Shown: positions 1 through 6,950 of the stretch, in pieces
Position numbering within the stretch: the first letter of the stretch is position 1
Layout: each line of letters opens with the position of its first letter
NCBI GenBank assembly: GCA_007133925.1
Contig: SLLU01000118.1
Span: 1 to 8,222, forward strand
Reading direction: 5' to 3'
DNA from: Candidatus Halarchaeoplasma halalkaliphilum
Lineage (GTDB): Archaea > Thermoplasmatota > Thermoplasmata > Halarchaeoplasmatales > Halarchaeoplasmataceae
Length of the DNA: 8,222 nucleotides
Notes under the pieces: model-generated
Seen by the model: only the letters and a program-made list of their open reading frames with translations
The model's database searches: none
What the model was told of the DNA's origin: nothing
Position numbers and translations under genes: made by a program

Positions 1-2380
1 CCTTTTGCACGGAATATTCCAACTCAGCCAGATTGGTGATCTCGTTCTCGTGGGAGACGATTATTATCTGGTCCGCATTGGTCTTGTCCAGGACATCCTT
101 CAAGCGAGTTAGCTGTTCCCTGCTAAAACCCATTGTGGGTTCGTCCAGTATGAGCAGATTGCTTTCCAGACCCTGTAGTTCCTTTATCATGGTGTTGAAG
201 GCGAGCCTGTACGCCAGAGCAACGGAAGTCCTCTCTCCGCCGCTCAAGTCCTCCACCCGGGTAACGTGATTGGCGGTGGAAATTATAGGGGCTAACTTGT
301 CATCCAGATATGCATACTTTTCAGGATCATCCAGTATCTCGTTGAACCAGCTGCGGAAGTAATGCTCGAACTGTCTGTTTATCTGCATCATACGATGTTC
401 TTCCATTGTCCTGATGGATTCCTTGAAAGGGCCTTCTATCCAGGATTTGAGTACCTTGAATCTTCGGGCCTTAGTGCGGTGATCCTCCATCTCCCTGAGC
501 CTCTCTTCCAGGGCCTCAATGTTCCTACCTATGTTCTCCAGGGATGATCTCATGTTATGGATACGCTCCTTTAGCTTACTCTCCATGCCTATGGCCGCCT
601 GGTGCTTTTCCCTGGTCTCCTGGTAAACCGTCTCGGAAAATTTCTCCTGGATCTCACACTGCTTTTTCACCACTTCGTCCAGAGTCTTTCTTGTATCCGC
701 CATACTTTCTTCGGCTTTTTCCATGGTTGACTCCAACTCACCCCTCTTCTTCAGCTTCTCCACCAGGGCGATGTACTCGTCCCTGTACCTCACCAGCTCA
801 TCCATGAGGGATCCCATCTCATCCAGATCATCCGAAGTGTGTTCAAAGGACTCCAGTTCCTTTTCCAGGGCCTCGATCTCTTTGATCCGACCGGAATGGT
901 TTTTTTCCATCTCCCGGATCTCTTCCTCCATACCCCTCATCTGCTCCAGCTCTTTTTCCTTGGAATACAGATCTCTTTCCTCCCCGGTTAACCGGTCTAT
1001 CCTGTGCTGGATTTCCTTCAACACATCCCGTATCTCGTTTGCTTCACTGGAAAGTTTGTCCACCTGATCCTTGCTCTCCTTCACCCTGTTATCGATGTCC
1101 CCCATTATTACGGATACATGTTCACCGGATATGGGCTGCTTGCACTTGGGACACTCCGCTTCGTCCTCCAGCTCCCGGATCTCCTTTTTTTCCTGCAGTA
1201 GAGAGCTGATGCCCTTCTCCAGGGAACGGATCTCCCCGAGAAGTTCGGTCCTCTTTTTTTCCAGTCCTTCCCTTTCCGCCCTCAGCCCTTCGATCTCCTG
1301 GCGGATACCTTCTTTCCGGCGGATCTCTTCCTCCAAAACGTCCTTCCTTTCTCGCCGTGCCTTCAGCTCTTCCAATCGCTCCCTCTCCACCTCCAACCTG
1401 GTGACCAAGGCGTCCTTCTTACGCTCCATACCCTCTCTCCTGCGCACCTCCCCCTTTACCTCTTCGGCCCTGGATTTTAACCTCTCGTACTCATGGTTCT
1501 TCTCCTTTAACCCTTCAAGTCTAGATTCGTCCTGTTCCAACTCCTCCATACGTGTGACCGCCATCTCCAGCTCCCTGTTCAACCTGATGAGCCTGGAATC
1601 AAGATTCTTTTTTTCGTTTTCCAAAAAAAGACGCTCTTCGTTCAGCTCCGATAGCTCCCGGAGCCTTTCTCCTAGGACATCCAGTTCCTTCGTTATGTTC
1701 TTCAGTTCTACCTCGGAATCTTCCAGTTCACTTCTCTTCTCGATTTCCTCCTTTTTCGACCTCTCCAACTCGGCCCTGGAATCCTCCAGCACTTCGGCCT
1801 TGGTTTCCAGTCTTGTGATCTCCGTCTTTAACTCCCGACTCAATATGGATATGTTATCAACAGCCCTCTTGTAATCCTCCAGATTGAACACCCTTCGTAT
1901 GGATGTGAGCCTCTGATCGTCGTTTATGGACAGTATCTCGTTCATCTTCTCTTGGGGTATGTATATGCCCATATGGAAGGTTTCAACCTTGAAACCGGAA
2001 CCTTCCCTCAATTTCAACAGGGCATCTATGCGTTCCCTCATCTCCCTCCACGATAGTTCCATCCGGGAGTCACCCACATCCAGGTGGCACTCGTGGGGCT
2101 GTATGCCGGCGGATGTGCGTCTGATACTCCTGTATGCGGTGTACTCAACATCGTCAACGGTGAAGTCCAAACTCACCCATGCCGAGTCCTCGCCATGGCG
2201 GAGTATCTTATCGTAAAAGTGCTGCTGGGTACCTCCGAAAAGGGCGAATTCCAGGGCCAGGAGCAGGGAGGATTTTCCCGAGCCGATGTCACCCTGGAAC
2301 AATATGATGCCCGGGGCGAATTCGACCTCCGCTTTCTTGTAGCTTCTGATATTCTCTAACTCCATCCGGTTCAGTATCAT
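1..2380 (-). CDS. rad50: Rad50 double-strand-break repair ATPase (C-terminal end cut by the window edge)
   Basis: Rad50 is the ABC/SMC-like ATPase of the Mre11-Rad50 complex, which tethers and processes DNA double-strand ends. The frame is open from ATG at 2380 to the left edge, giving 793 residues. Seen in order: Walker A GDIGSGKS (30-37), Q-loop Gln143 in YIPQEK, a long Glu/Lys/Arg/Leu-rich coiled coil, the zinc hook CPKC (410-413, bases 1142-1153), the second coiled-coil arm, ABC signature LSGGE (712-716), Walker B LILDE with Asp746-Glu747, and H-loop His777. All lie in one frame, so there is no frameshift. Only a short C-terminal tail should be missing. The hook sits midway in a protein of about 800 residues, somewhat shorter than the roughly 880 of Pyrococcus Rad50. 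The start overlaps the mre11 stop (ATGA), implying translational coupling. The D-loop reads GFSREQ rather than the usual LDEER type. The identification is very secure. Confidence 0.97.
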   Translation of the reverse strand, partial: MILNRMELENIRSYKKAEVEFAPGIILFQGDIGSGKSSLLLALEFALFGGTQQHFYDKILRHGEDSAWVSLDFTVDDVEYTAYRSIRRTSAGIQPHECHLDVGDSRMELSWREMRERIDALLKLREGSGFKVETFHMGIYIPQEKMNEILSINDDQRLTSIRRVFNLEDYKRAVDNISILSRELKTEITRLETKAEVLEDSRAELERSKKEEIEKRSELEDSEVELKNITKELDVLGERLRELSELNEERLFLENEKKNLDSRLIRLNRELEMAVTRMEELEQDESRLEGLKEKNHEYERLKSRAEEVKGEVRRREGMERKKDALVTRLEVERERLEELKARRERKDVLEEEIRRKEGIRQEIEGLRAEREGLEKKRTELLGEIRSLEKGISSLLQEKKEIRELEDEAECPKCKQPISGEHVSVIMGDIDNRVKESKDQVDKLSSEANEIRDVLKEIQHRIDRLTGEERDLYSKEKELEQMRGMEEEIREMEKNHSGRIKEIEALEKELESFEHTSDDLDEMGSLMDELVRYRDEYIALVEKLKKRGELESTMEKAEESMADTRKTLDEVVKKQCEIQEKFSETVYQETREKHQAAIGMESKLKERIHNMRSSLENIGRNIEALEERLREMEDHRTKARRFKVLKSWIEGPFKESIRTMEEHRMMQINRQFEHYFRSWFNEILDDPEKYAYLDDKLAPIISTANHVTRVEDLSGGERTSVALAYRLAFNTMIKELQGLESNLLILDEPTMGFSREQLTRLKDVLDKTNADQIIIVSHENEITNLAELEYSVQK

Positions 2381-3633
2381 GCATCACCACCCCCGTAGTC
2401 TCCCAATGTTATCTGCCTTGGTTGCTTTACCTTATCACCCTCCACGGGAACGTGTTCCTTCATATCCTTCATGAGTTGATATGCCTGGTTCCATATCCTG
2501 TTCTCGTAGTCCGTCCCGGTCTCTCCATCCATCTTGTCGGATTTCAGTATCCGGAGGAGGTCTTCCGGGAACCTTTTTGATACTCCCTCTGGGGTACCGT
2601 ATTCATCCAACACCTTTTTCTCCACCTCATCCTCGGCCTCCTCGTCAACCCTCACCTTTTCCTGGGTCACGCTTTCCAGCGAATTATTGTTCAGAAAAAC
2701 CGTAGCATCCCCGTCACCCTCGAATTCCCGTATTATCCTTTTAAAGTCAATGTTCTCGGGAGAACCCTCCAGTAAGGTACCGTGGACCCTGAGGAGGATC
2801 ACGCCTCCAACCCGGGTTTCAGCCGCCTTCTTAAAAAGGACCTCCTCCAATTCCGAAGACGTTCGACCGTCCCCGGATACGGATATTCGGGTGAACTCGC
2901 AAACGTCCAGTGGAACGTATTCCAGTTCAAGATCTTCAACGATGTAAAAACCCCTCTCATCCTCCCTCTCTAGATCCGCATATGATGATCCGAAGGTGGC
3001 ACCGGGATATACCACTGGGCTGTCTCCCTTTTTACCGATCAAACGACGGTGTATATGCCCCCCGGCGTAGTAGTCGAATCCTTCGGGTAAAAGAGACATG
3101 GGTAGTACGTTTCTCTCGGGTATATCCACAGGTTTCATCTCGGCTATGGGGGAATGGAAAACGAATATACCCCCTTCTACGGGCACCTCTATGTCCATCT
3201 GCTGGTAATATCCCACCTCCAGACGGTTCTTCCTTCCTCCCAGGCCGGAGATACTTATACCCGACGGGTCCTTGACGGTGGTCAAACTGTTTTCCGATTC
3301 AAGGTAGTTGACCACGTTTTTGAACACCTCTGCGCTTTCCAGAACATCCACCAGGGATGCCCTGGCCAGATTGTAATCATGGGATCCGTAAACCGAATAA
3401 ACCGGTATCCCTCGATCCTTGACCTCCATCAATGCCTTCACCGCCCGGTTCACTATGTCCATGTCGGGCATGGGATTGTGGAATAGGTCTCCGGCGATGA
3501 TGATGAAATCCACCTTTCTTTCGGCGCAAATCTCCATGGCCTTCTCGAAGGCCAGCATGTTGTATTCCCTGAGTAAGGGTTTACGACTGAATGCCCCCAG
3601 ATGACAGTCGGCTAGGTGTGCGAATCTCACCAT
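2377..3633 (-). CDS. mre11: Mre11 double-strand-break repair nuclease
   Basis: Mre11 is the Mn-dependent calcineurin-like phosphoesterase that acts with Rad50 as endonuclease and 3'-5' exonuclease at DNA ends. The 418 residues carry the phosphodiesterase motifs in order: DCHLG (Asp9, His11), GDLFH (48-52, Asp49), GSHD (83-86, catalytic His85), FVFH (His160) and GGHIH (His193, His195). The numbering is almost that of Pyrococcus Mre11. A capping domain follows (about 200-320), then a charged helical region (about 340-400) where Rad50-binding helices are expected. Residue 84, usually the metal ligand Asn (GNHD), is Ser here. The C-terminal tail has a PIP-like QITLGDY (407-413). The ATG at 3633 starts directly on the family's usual N-terminus, with a TATA-like box about 22-31 bases upstream and no good Shine-Dalgarno, which suggests a leaderless mRNA. 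It is the first gene of an mre11-rad50 operon. Confidence 0.97.
   Translation of the reverse strand: MVRFAHLADCHLGAFSRKPLLREYNMLAFEKAMEICAERKVDFIIIAGDLFHNPMPDMDIVNRAVKALMEVKDRGIPVYSVYGSHDYNLARASLVDVLESAEVFKNVVNYLESENSLTTVKDPSGISISGLGGRKNRLEVGYYQQMDIEVPVEGGIFVFHSPIAEMKPVDIPERNVLPMSLLPEGFDYYAGGHIHRRLIGKKGDSPVVYPGATFGSSYADLEREDERGFYIVEDLELEYVPLDVCEFTRISVSGDGRTSSELEEVLFKKAAETRVGGVILLRVHGTLLEGSPENIDFKRIIREFEGDGDATVFLNNNSLESVTQEKVRVDEEAEDEVEKKVLDEYGTPEGVSKRFPEDLLRILKSDKMDGETGTDYENRIWNQAYQLMKDMKEHVPVEGDKVKQPRQITLGDYGGGDA
2383..2388 (-). promoter_or_regulatory. Probable Shine-Dalgarno for rad50 inside the mre11 3' end
   Basis: On the minus strand GGTGAT, preceded by a G-rich run, stands two bases before the rad50 ATG. 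It matches the 3' half of the archaeal consensus GGAGGTGAT. It lies within the last codons of mre11 (Gly-Gly-Asp-Ala), so it serves an internal cistron next to the ATGA overlap. This supports ATG 2380 over the in-frame ATG five codons later, and the N-terminus MILNRMELENIRSY also fits the family. Confidence 0.5.
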
Positions 3634-3654
3634 GGTTTTTCCAAATGGACCGAC

Positions 3655-3664
3655 ATATTAAAAG
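3655..3664 (-). promoter_or_regulatory. TATA-like promoter element of the mre11-rad50 operon
   Basis: The minus strand reads CTTTTAATAT, close to the archaeal TATA consensus. Its centre is about 26 bases upstream of the mre11 ATG at 3633. Archaeal transcription usually starts about that far from the TATA centre, so the start would fall at or beside the ATG. This predicts a leaderless or nearly leaderless mRNA. It is a position and composition call only. Confidence 0.55.
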
Positions 3665-3698
3665 ACTTTAGGGAGTGGTCGGTGAAAGTGTGGAGACG

Positions 3699-3711
3699 TA
3701 AAACACTAATA
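3699..3711 (+). promoter_or_regulatory. Weak candidate TATA element for the HAD phosphatase gene
   Basis: The A/T-rich stretch TAAAACACTAATA is the only plausible TATA-like element before the phosphatase gene on this strand. With its centre at about 3705, transcription would start near 3731. That is downstream of the first in-frame ATG (3719) and 12 bases before the second (3743), which is part of why I prefer the second start. The match is poor. Confidence 0.25.
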
Positions 3712-3742
3712 CACCCAAATGGTAACATCGAAAGGCTGGAAC

Positions 3743-4393
3743 ATGGAAAAAAAAGAGATTTCCTCATCGGAAAAGAAAATCGTGGTCATATTCGACCTGG
3801 ACGGCACGTTGTTCAAAACAAGGGAAGTAGTCATCCCTTCAGTGAACCATGCCCTTGAAGACGTGGGACTTCCACCATTGTCCCATGATGAGATAATCAC
3901 CCACCTGGGTGAAAAGGTCCACGAGTTCTGCAGGAACATGACCCGGGGAGGCACCCATGAGCAAGCCACATCCTTCGTAGATAGATTGGCCTACCACGAA
4001 TTCGTCAACATACCCAAACTTGGGGCCCTTTACCCAGATGTGGAGAGGTTACTGGAACATCTGAAAGAATGTGGTCACCCCCTTGCGGTTTGTAGCAACG
4101 GTAGCAGGGAATACGTTGAATACGTACTCCGATGCACGGGCATCCATCATCGATTCCACCTGATCTCCGCCGGGGAAGAAAACAAAACCAAGGGAGATAT
4201 GATCAGGGAGATACTACGTCACTTCCACGTCAGTACCGGATTGATGATAGGGGATTCATCCCAGGACATGGAGGGGGCTGCCGAAGCCGATATCCCCAGC
4301 GTTGGTGTGCTCTACGGTTACGGGGACGTCACCGGAGCCACTTTCAAAGTAGAGGATCCTTGGGAGATATTGGAAGTTTTGGAAAAGATATGA
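3743..4393 (+). CDS. HAD-superfamily hydrolase, phosphoglycolate phosphatase-like
   Basis: This is a cytosolic haloacid-dehalogenase-type phosphatase that would hydrolyse a small phosphate ester through an aspartyl-phosphate; the substrate cannot be read from the sequence. In the 216-residue form chosen here, motif I is FDLDGTLF with nucleophile Asp18 and acid/base Asp20. Motif II is Ser118 in CSNGS, motif III Lys150 in KTKGD, and motif IV GDSSQD (Asp171, Asp175). The helical stretch between motifs I and II (about 28-90) is a C1-type cap, as in the Gph/PGP branch. Length and motif order are normal and nothing is missing. An in-frame ATG at 3719 would add eight residues (MVTSKGWN); I prefer 3743 because motif I then lies nearer the N-terminus and the only candidate TATA would put transcription start after 3719. 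It is divergent from mre11 with about 110 bp between them. A DNA-repair link, for instance to phosphoglycolate ends, is only a guess. Confidence 0.92.
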   Translation: MEKKEISSSEKKIVVIFDLDGTLFKTREVVIPSVNHALEDVGLPPLSHDEIITHLGEKVHEFCRNMTRGGTHEQATSFVDRLAYHEFVNIPKLGALYPDVERLLEHLKECGHPLAVCSNGSREYVEYVLRCTGIHHRFHLISAGEENKTKGDMIREILRHFHVSTGLMIGDSSQDMEGAAEADIPSVGVLYGYGDVTGATFKVEDPWEILEVLEKI

Positions 4394-4424
4394 ACTTTCG
4401 TTATCCGTAAATCAATAGTTCATA
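4389..4424. repeat. 8-bp perfect inverted repeat between the HAD and ATPase genes
   Basis: TATGAACT (4389-4396) and AGTTCATA (4417-4424) are exact reverse complements separated by 20 bases. The left arm overlaps the stop codon of the phosphatase gene. The right arm ends about 15 bases before the TATA box of the ATPase gene. It could be an operator for that promoter or a weak stem at the end of the phosphatase mRNA. There is no T-run after it, so a terminator is less likely. Confidence 0.4.
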
Positions 4425-4438
4425 AAGTCAGGAAAACA

Positions 4439-4446
4439 TTTTATAC
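4439..4446 (+). promoter_or_regulatory. BRE/TATA promoter of the ATPase-TPR gene
   Basis: TTTTATAC preceded by the purine-rich GGAAAACA looks like a BRE plus TATA box. Its centre near 4442 predicts transcription start around 4468, five bases before the ATG at 4473. That leaves essentially no room for a Shine-Dalgarno, and none is seen, so the mRNA is probably leaderless or has a very short leader. It shows that the ATPase gene has its own promoter and is not simply the second gene of the phosphatase unit. Confidence 0.6.
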
Positions 4447-4472
4447 CGTTTTAGCTTTGTAAAGAGATACCT

Positions 4473-6893
4473 ATGCTTGACACCAGAAAACTGCATCAGG
4501 AAAGCCAGGAGTTCGTGGATAGAAAAAAGGAATTGAAGGTCCTAAAGGAGCATATGAAAGAGGTGGAAAAATCCAACGGACACATCGTTTTGCTCAAAGG
4601 GGAAGCGGGTGTGGGAAAAACCGTACTGGCGGAAAAGTTCGCGGAAAGCTGTGAAAAAAAAGGCTTCCACGTACTAAAAGGAAGATGCCTGTACTTCGAG
4701 AGTATAGACCCCTATATGCCATTTTTAGATGCTTTACGTGAGCATTTGACCTCGGAGAGACCAACGGAGGGGCTTGCTGACAAGACGGGAGTGATAGCAC
4801 CCATGGTCCATACAAGAGCCAGGAGCGGGGTCCCCATGAGCTTTGTGGGACTACCTGCCGATGACGATTCGTCGGGGGATATCTCATTATCGGACAGACG
4901 GGAGATGATGTTCGACAAGATCACCACCGCGGTGATAGATCTGGCCAACAAAAAACCCGTGTTGCTTTTCATCGATGATCTCCAGTGGATAGACGGGGCT
5001 TCTGCGAGACTTCTGCATCACTTGACACGGCATACGAGGGACAGTCGGGTGTTCATACTGGGGGCTTACAGACCCGAGGAGCTGATGGGCAAAGGAGAAT
5101 TTCCCATGGAAACCGTCCTGGAGAGGATGAGTGAGGAAGAACTCCTTGAAGAGATGGAAATAGATAGATTATCATTCAAAGACACCACCACCATGATAGA
5201 GAACCTTTTGAACACCGAATTCCTGCCACAACCATTCCTACTCATGCTGCACAGGGAGACCGAGGGAAACCCCTACTACATCAAAGAGATACTGAATTCC
5301 ATGGTTGACGAGGGTATAATAGATCCTTACTCCTACGACTGGAATCCGGAAGAGGACCTCTCGGATGTGACCATACCGACATCCATAAAGGATATAACCA
5401 CAAGACGTATCGAACGACTGGAAAAGGCTGAAAAGAAGGTACTCATGTATGCCTCAGTCATAGGCACTGAGTTCGATTTTCGTATACTGGAAGAAGCCAT
5501 AAACATGGATGTTAATGAATTGCTCGACAAGATGGACGAGCTGGAGTCCCGGGGATTGATACGGGAGAAAAAGGATTCTGTGGAAGAGGTATTCAGGTTC
5601 AATCACGTACAGACAAGACTCACCATCTATTCCAATCTGGGTAAGAGCAGGAAGAGGGTACTCCACAGCCAGGTAGCCGATGCCATAGAAAAGGTATTCG
5701 AGAATGACATCAACGAGCATATATTCGCCTTGAGCAGGCATTTTTATCAGGCACAGGAGTTCAAAAAATCCTACGATTATTCCCTCAAGGCTGGAGAAAA
5801 ATCTCTGGGTAGATACGCCATCGTAAATGCCATCGAATATTTTCAGATCGCCAGAAAATCCCTTAGGAGGATAACGGCCGAGGATGCTTTATCTGACGAA
5901 ATACAGTTGGTGGAAAGGATAGGAGAGCTGGCCTATGATGTGAGTGATTTCACGACCGCCAAAGGGGCTTTCAATGATCTGTTCATACTTTCAAAAAGGA
6001 AAAAGAACAAGAAATTGGAGGCGAAAGCTTTCAGGATGCTGGGAAATGTGTCCAGGGATACACAAAATTATCCCGATGCCCAGATGTATTACGAAAAATC
6101 CCTGAAGATATCCGCCGATATCGGAGATAAGATAGAGTTTGCAGACAGCAATCATGGATTGGGATACATCCACTGGCGTGAAGGTGAATTCGCCAAGGCC
6201 ATAGAACACTACGAAACCGCAGTAAGGGTGGCGGAAGAGGCGGATGCAAAATACCTGGTAGCCCTCATACTGATAGACATGGGGAACACGTATGCCCATA
6301 GGGGAGAAAATTCCCGCGCCATCGAAGAATACCTCAAGGCCATAGACGCACTGAAGGAACAGGATTCCTGGTCCGAACTGGCCAGGGCATACAACAATAT
6401 TGGCGATCAATACATGAAAAGATACGATTGGGACAAGGCCATAGAAAATTTCGATAAATCCATCGAATACGGAAAGAAAGTCGGGAACAAAAAGATCATG
6501 GGATGGGGCTACCACAACAAAGCGGAGGCACTGGCCAACAAAGGAGAGACCTTAGAGGCGGACATATACTCAAAAAGAGCCGAAGGGATACTGAAAAAGA
6601 TAAACGATCCCGTGGGTTTGTCAATGGCCTACCGGGTCAAGGGGATCATCAATCGTATTGAAGGGAAATACGATAAGGCCCTGGAACAGATGTGGAAGGC
6701 TGTGGACCTCATCAAAGATATCGACATCCCCTTCACCAAGGCCGAAACAAAATTCAACATAGCTTTGATCTACATTGAGAAGGGGGATAAGGAAAGGTCG
6801 AAGGAGTACCTGGAAGAAGCAAAATCCACCTTCGAAGAAATAGGCGCTCAGCATTTTATCAATACCATCGATGAGAAATTGAAGAGCTTGTGA
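4473..6893 (+). CDS. STAND-type ATPase with C-terminal TPR repeats
   Basis: The 806-residue protein is a predicted cytosolic signalling or scaffold ATPase of the AAA_16/COG3899 type. It opens with FVDRKKELKVL (14-24), the family's entry motif. Then come Walker A GEAGVGKT (43-50), Walker B LLFIDDLQWID (164-174), a sensor-like GAYRPEE (197-203) and the GNPYYIKEI motif (265-273). A winged-helix segment (about 305-376) and the conserved helical linker with RFNH and RVLHSQVADAI (375-405) follow. From about 420 to the end the protein is helical repeats; about seven 40-residue TPR units are clear from about 505, with signatures such as GNTYAHRGENSRAIEEY. No transmembrane segment or signal peptide is seen, and there is no recognisable effector (kinase, cyclase, nuclease, TIR, HTH) at either end. 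The TPRs presumably bind a protein partner and the NTPase acts as a switch, but both points are inference. It stands alone behind its own promoter. ATPase-TPR architecture is secure; biological role unknown. Confidence 0.95.
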   Translation: MLDTRKLHQESQEFVDRKKELKVLKEHMKEVEKSNGHIVLLKGEAGVGKTVLAEKFAESCEKKGFHVLKGRCLYFESIDPYMPFLDALREHLTSERPTEGLADKTGVIAPMVHTRARSGVPMSFVGLPADDDSSGDISLSDRREMMFDKITTAVIDLANKKPVLLFIDDLQWIDGASARLLHHLTRHTRDSRVFILGAYRPEELMGKGEFPMETVLERMSEEELLEEMEIDRLSFKDTTTMIENLLNTEFLPQPFLLMLHRETEGNPYYIKEILNSMVDEGIIDPYSYDWNPEEDLSDVTIPTSIKDITTRRIERLEKAEKKVLMYASVIGTEFDFRILEEAINMDVNELLDKMDELESRGLIREKKDSVEEVFRFNHVQTRLTIYSNLGKSRKRVLHSQVADAIEKVFENDINEHIFALSRHFYQAQEFKKSYDYSLKAGEKSLGRYAIVNAIEYFQIARKSLRRITAEDALSDEIQLVERIGELAYDVSDFTTAKGAFNDLFILSKRKKNKKLEAKAFRMLGNVSRDTQNYPDAQMYYEKSLKISADIGDKIEFADSNHGLGYIHWREGEFAKAIEHYETAVRVAEEADAKYLVALILIDMGNTYAHRGENSRAIEEYLKAIDALKEQDSWSELARAYNNIGDQYMKRYDWDKAIENFDKSIEYGKKVGNKKIMGWGYHNKAEALANKGETLEADIYSKRAEGILKKINDPVGLSMAYRVKGIINRIEGKYDKALEQMWKAVDLIKDIDIPFTKAETKFNIALIYIEKGDKERSKEYLEEAKSTFEEIGAQHFINTIDEKLKSL

Positions 6894-6915
6894 TCTTGAG
6901 AAACATCGTGAAAAT

Positions 6916-6924
6916 CTTTATATC
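6916..6924 (+). promoter_or_regulatory. TATA box of the tRNA-Lys gene
   Basis: CTTTATATC, preceded by GAAAAT, stands with its centre about 30 bases before the first base of the tRNA. This is the usual archaeal distance for a transcript with a short 5' leader that RNase P removes. It lies only 22 bases after the stop codon of the ATPase gene, so the tRNA is read independently of that gene. Confidence 0.65.
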
Positions 6925-6950
6925 CCCCTTTCATTTAGTCCACCTCCATT

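Noticed and set aside
1071..1874. 267-codon open frame on the plus strand, Ser- and Phe-rich
   Set aside because: It lies antisense to the Rad50 coiled coil, whose Glu/Lys-rich codons read as Ser/Phe on the opposite strand. It has no domain, and the Rad50 frame carries all the motifs.
2534..2947. 137-codon open frame on the plus strand
   Set aside because: It is antisense to mre11, which has complete motifs over this stretch.
3719..3742. Upstream ATG start for the HAD phosphatase
   Set aside because: It is possible, but the eight added residues look unlike the family and the only TATA candidate would place transcription start downstream of it. It is kept as an alternative.
5991..6515. 174-codon open frame on the minus strand
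   Set aside because: It is antisense to the TPR region of the ATPase gene. Its composition is typical of a reversed coding frame and it has no recognisable domain or promoter.
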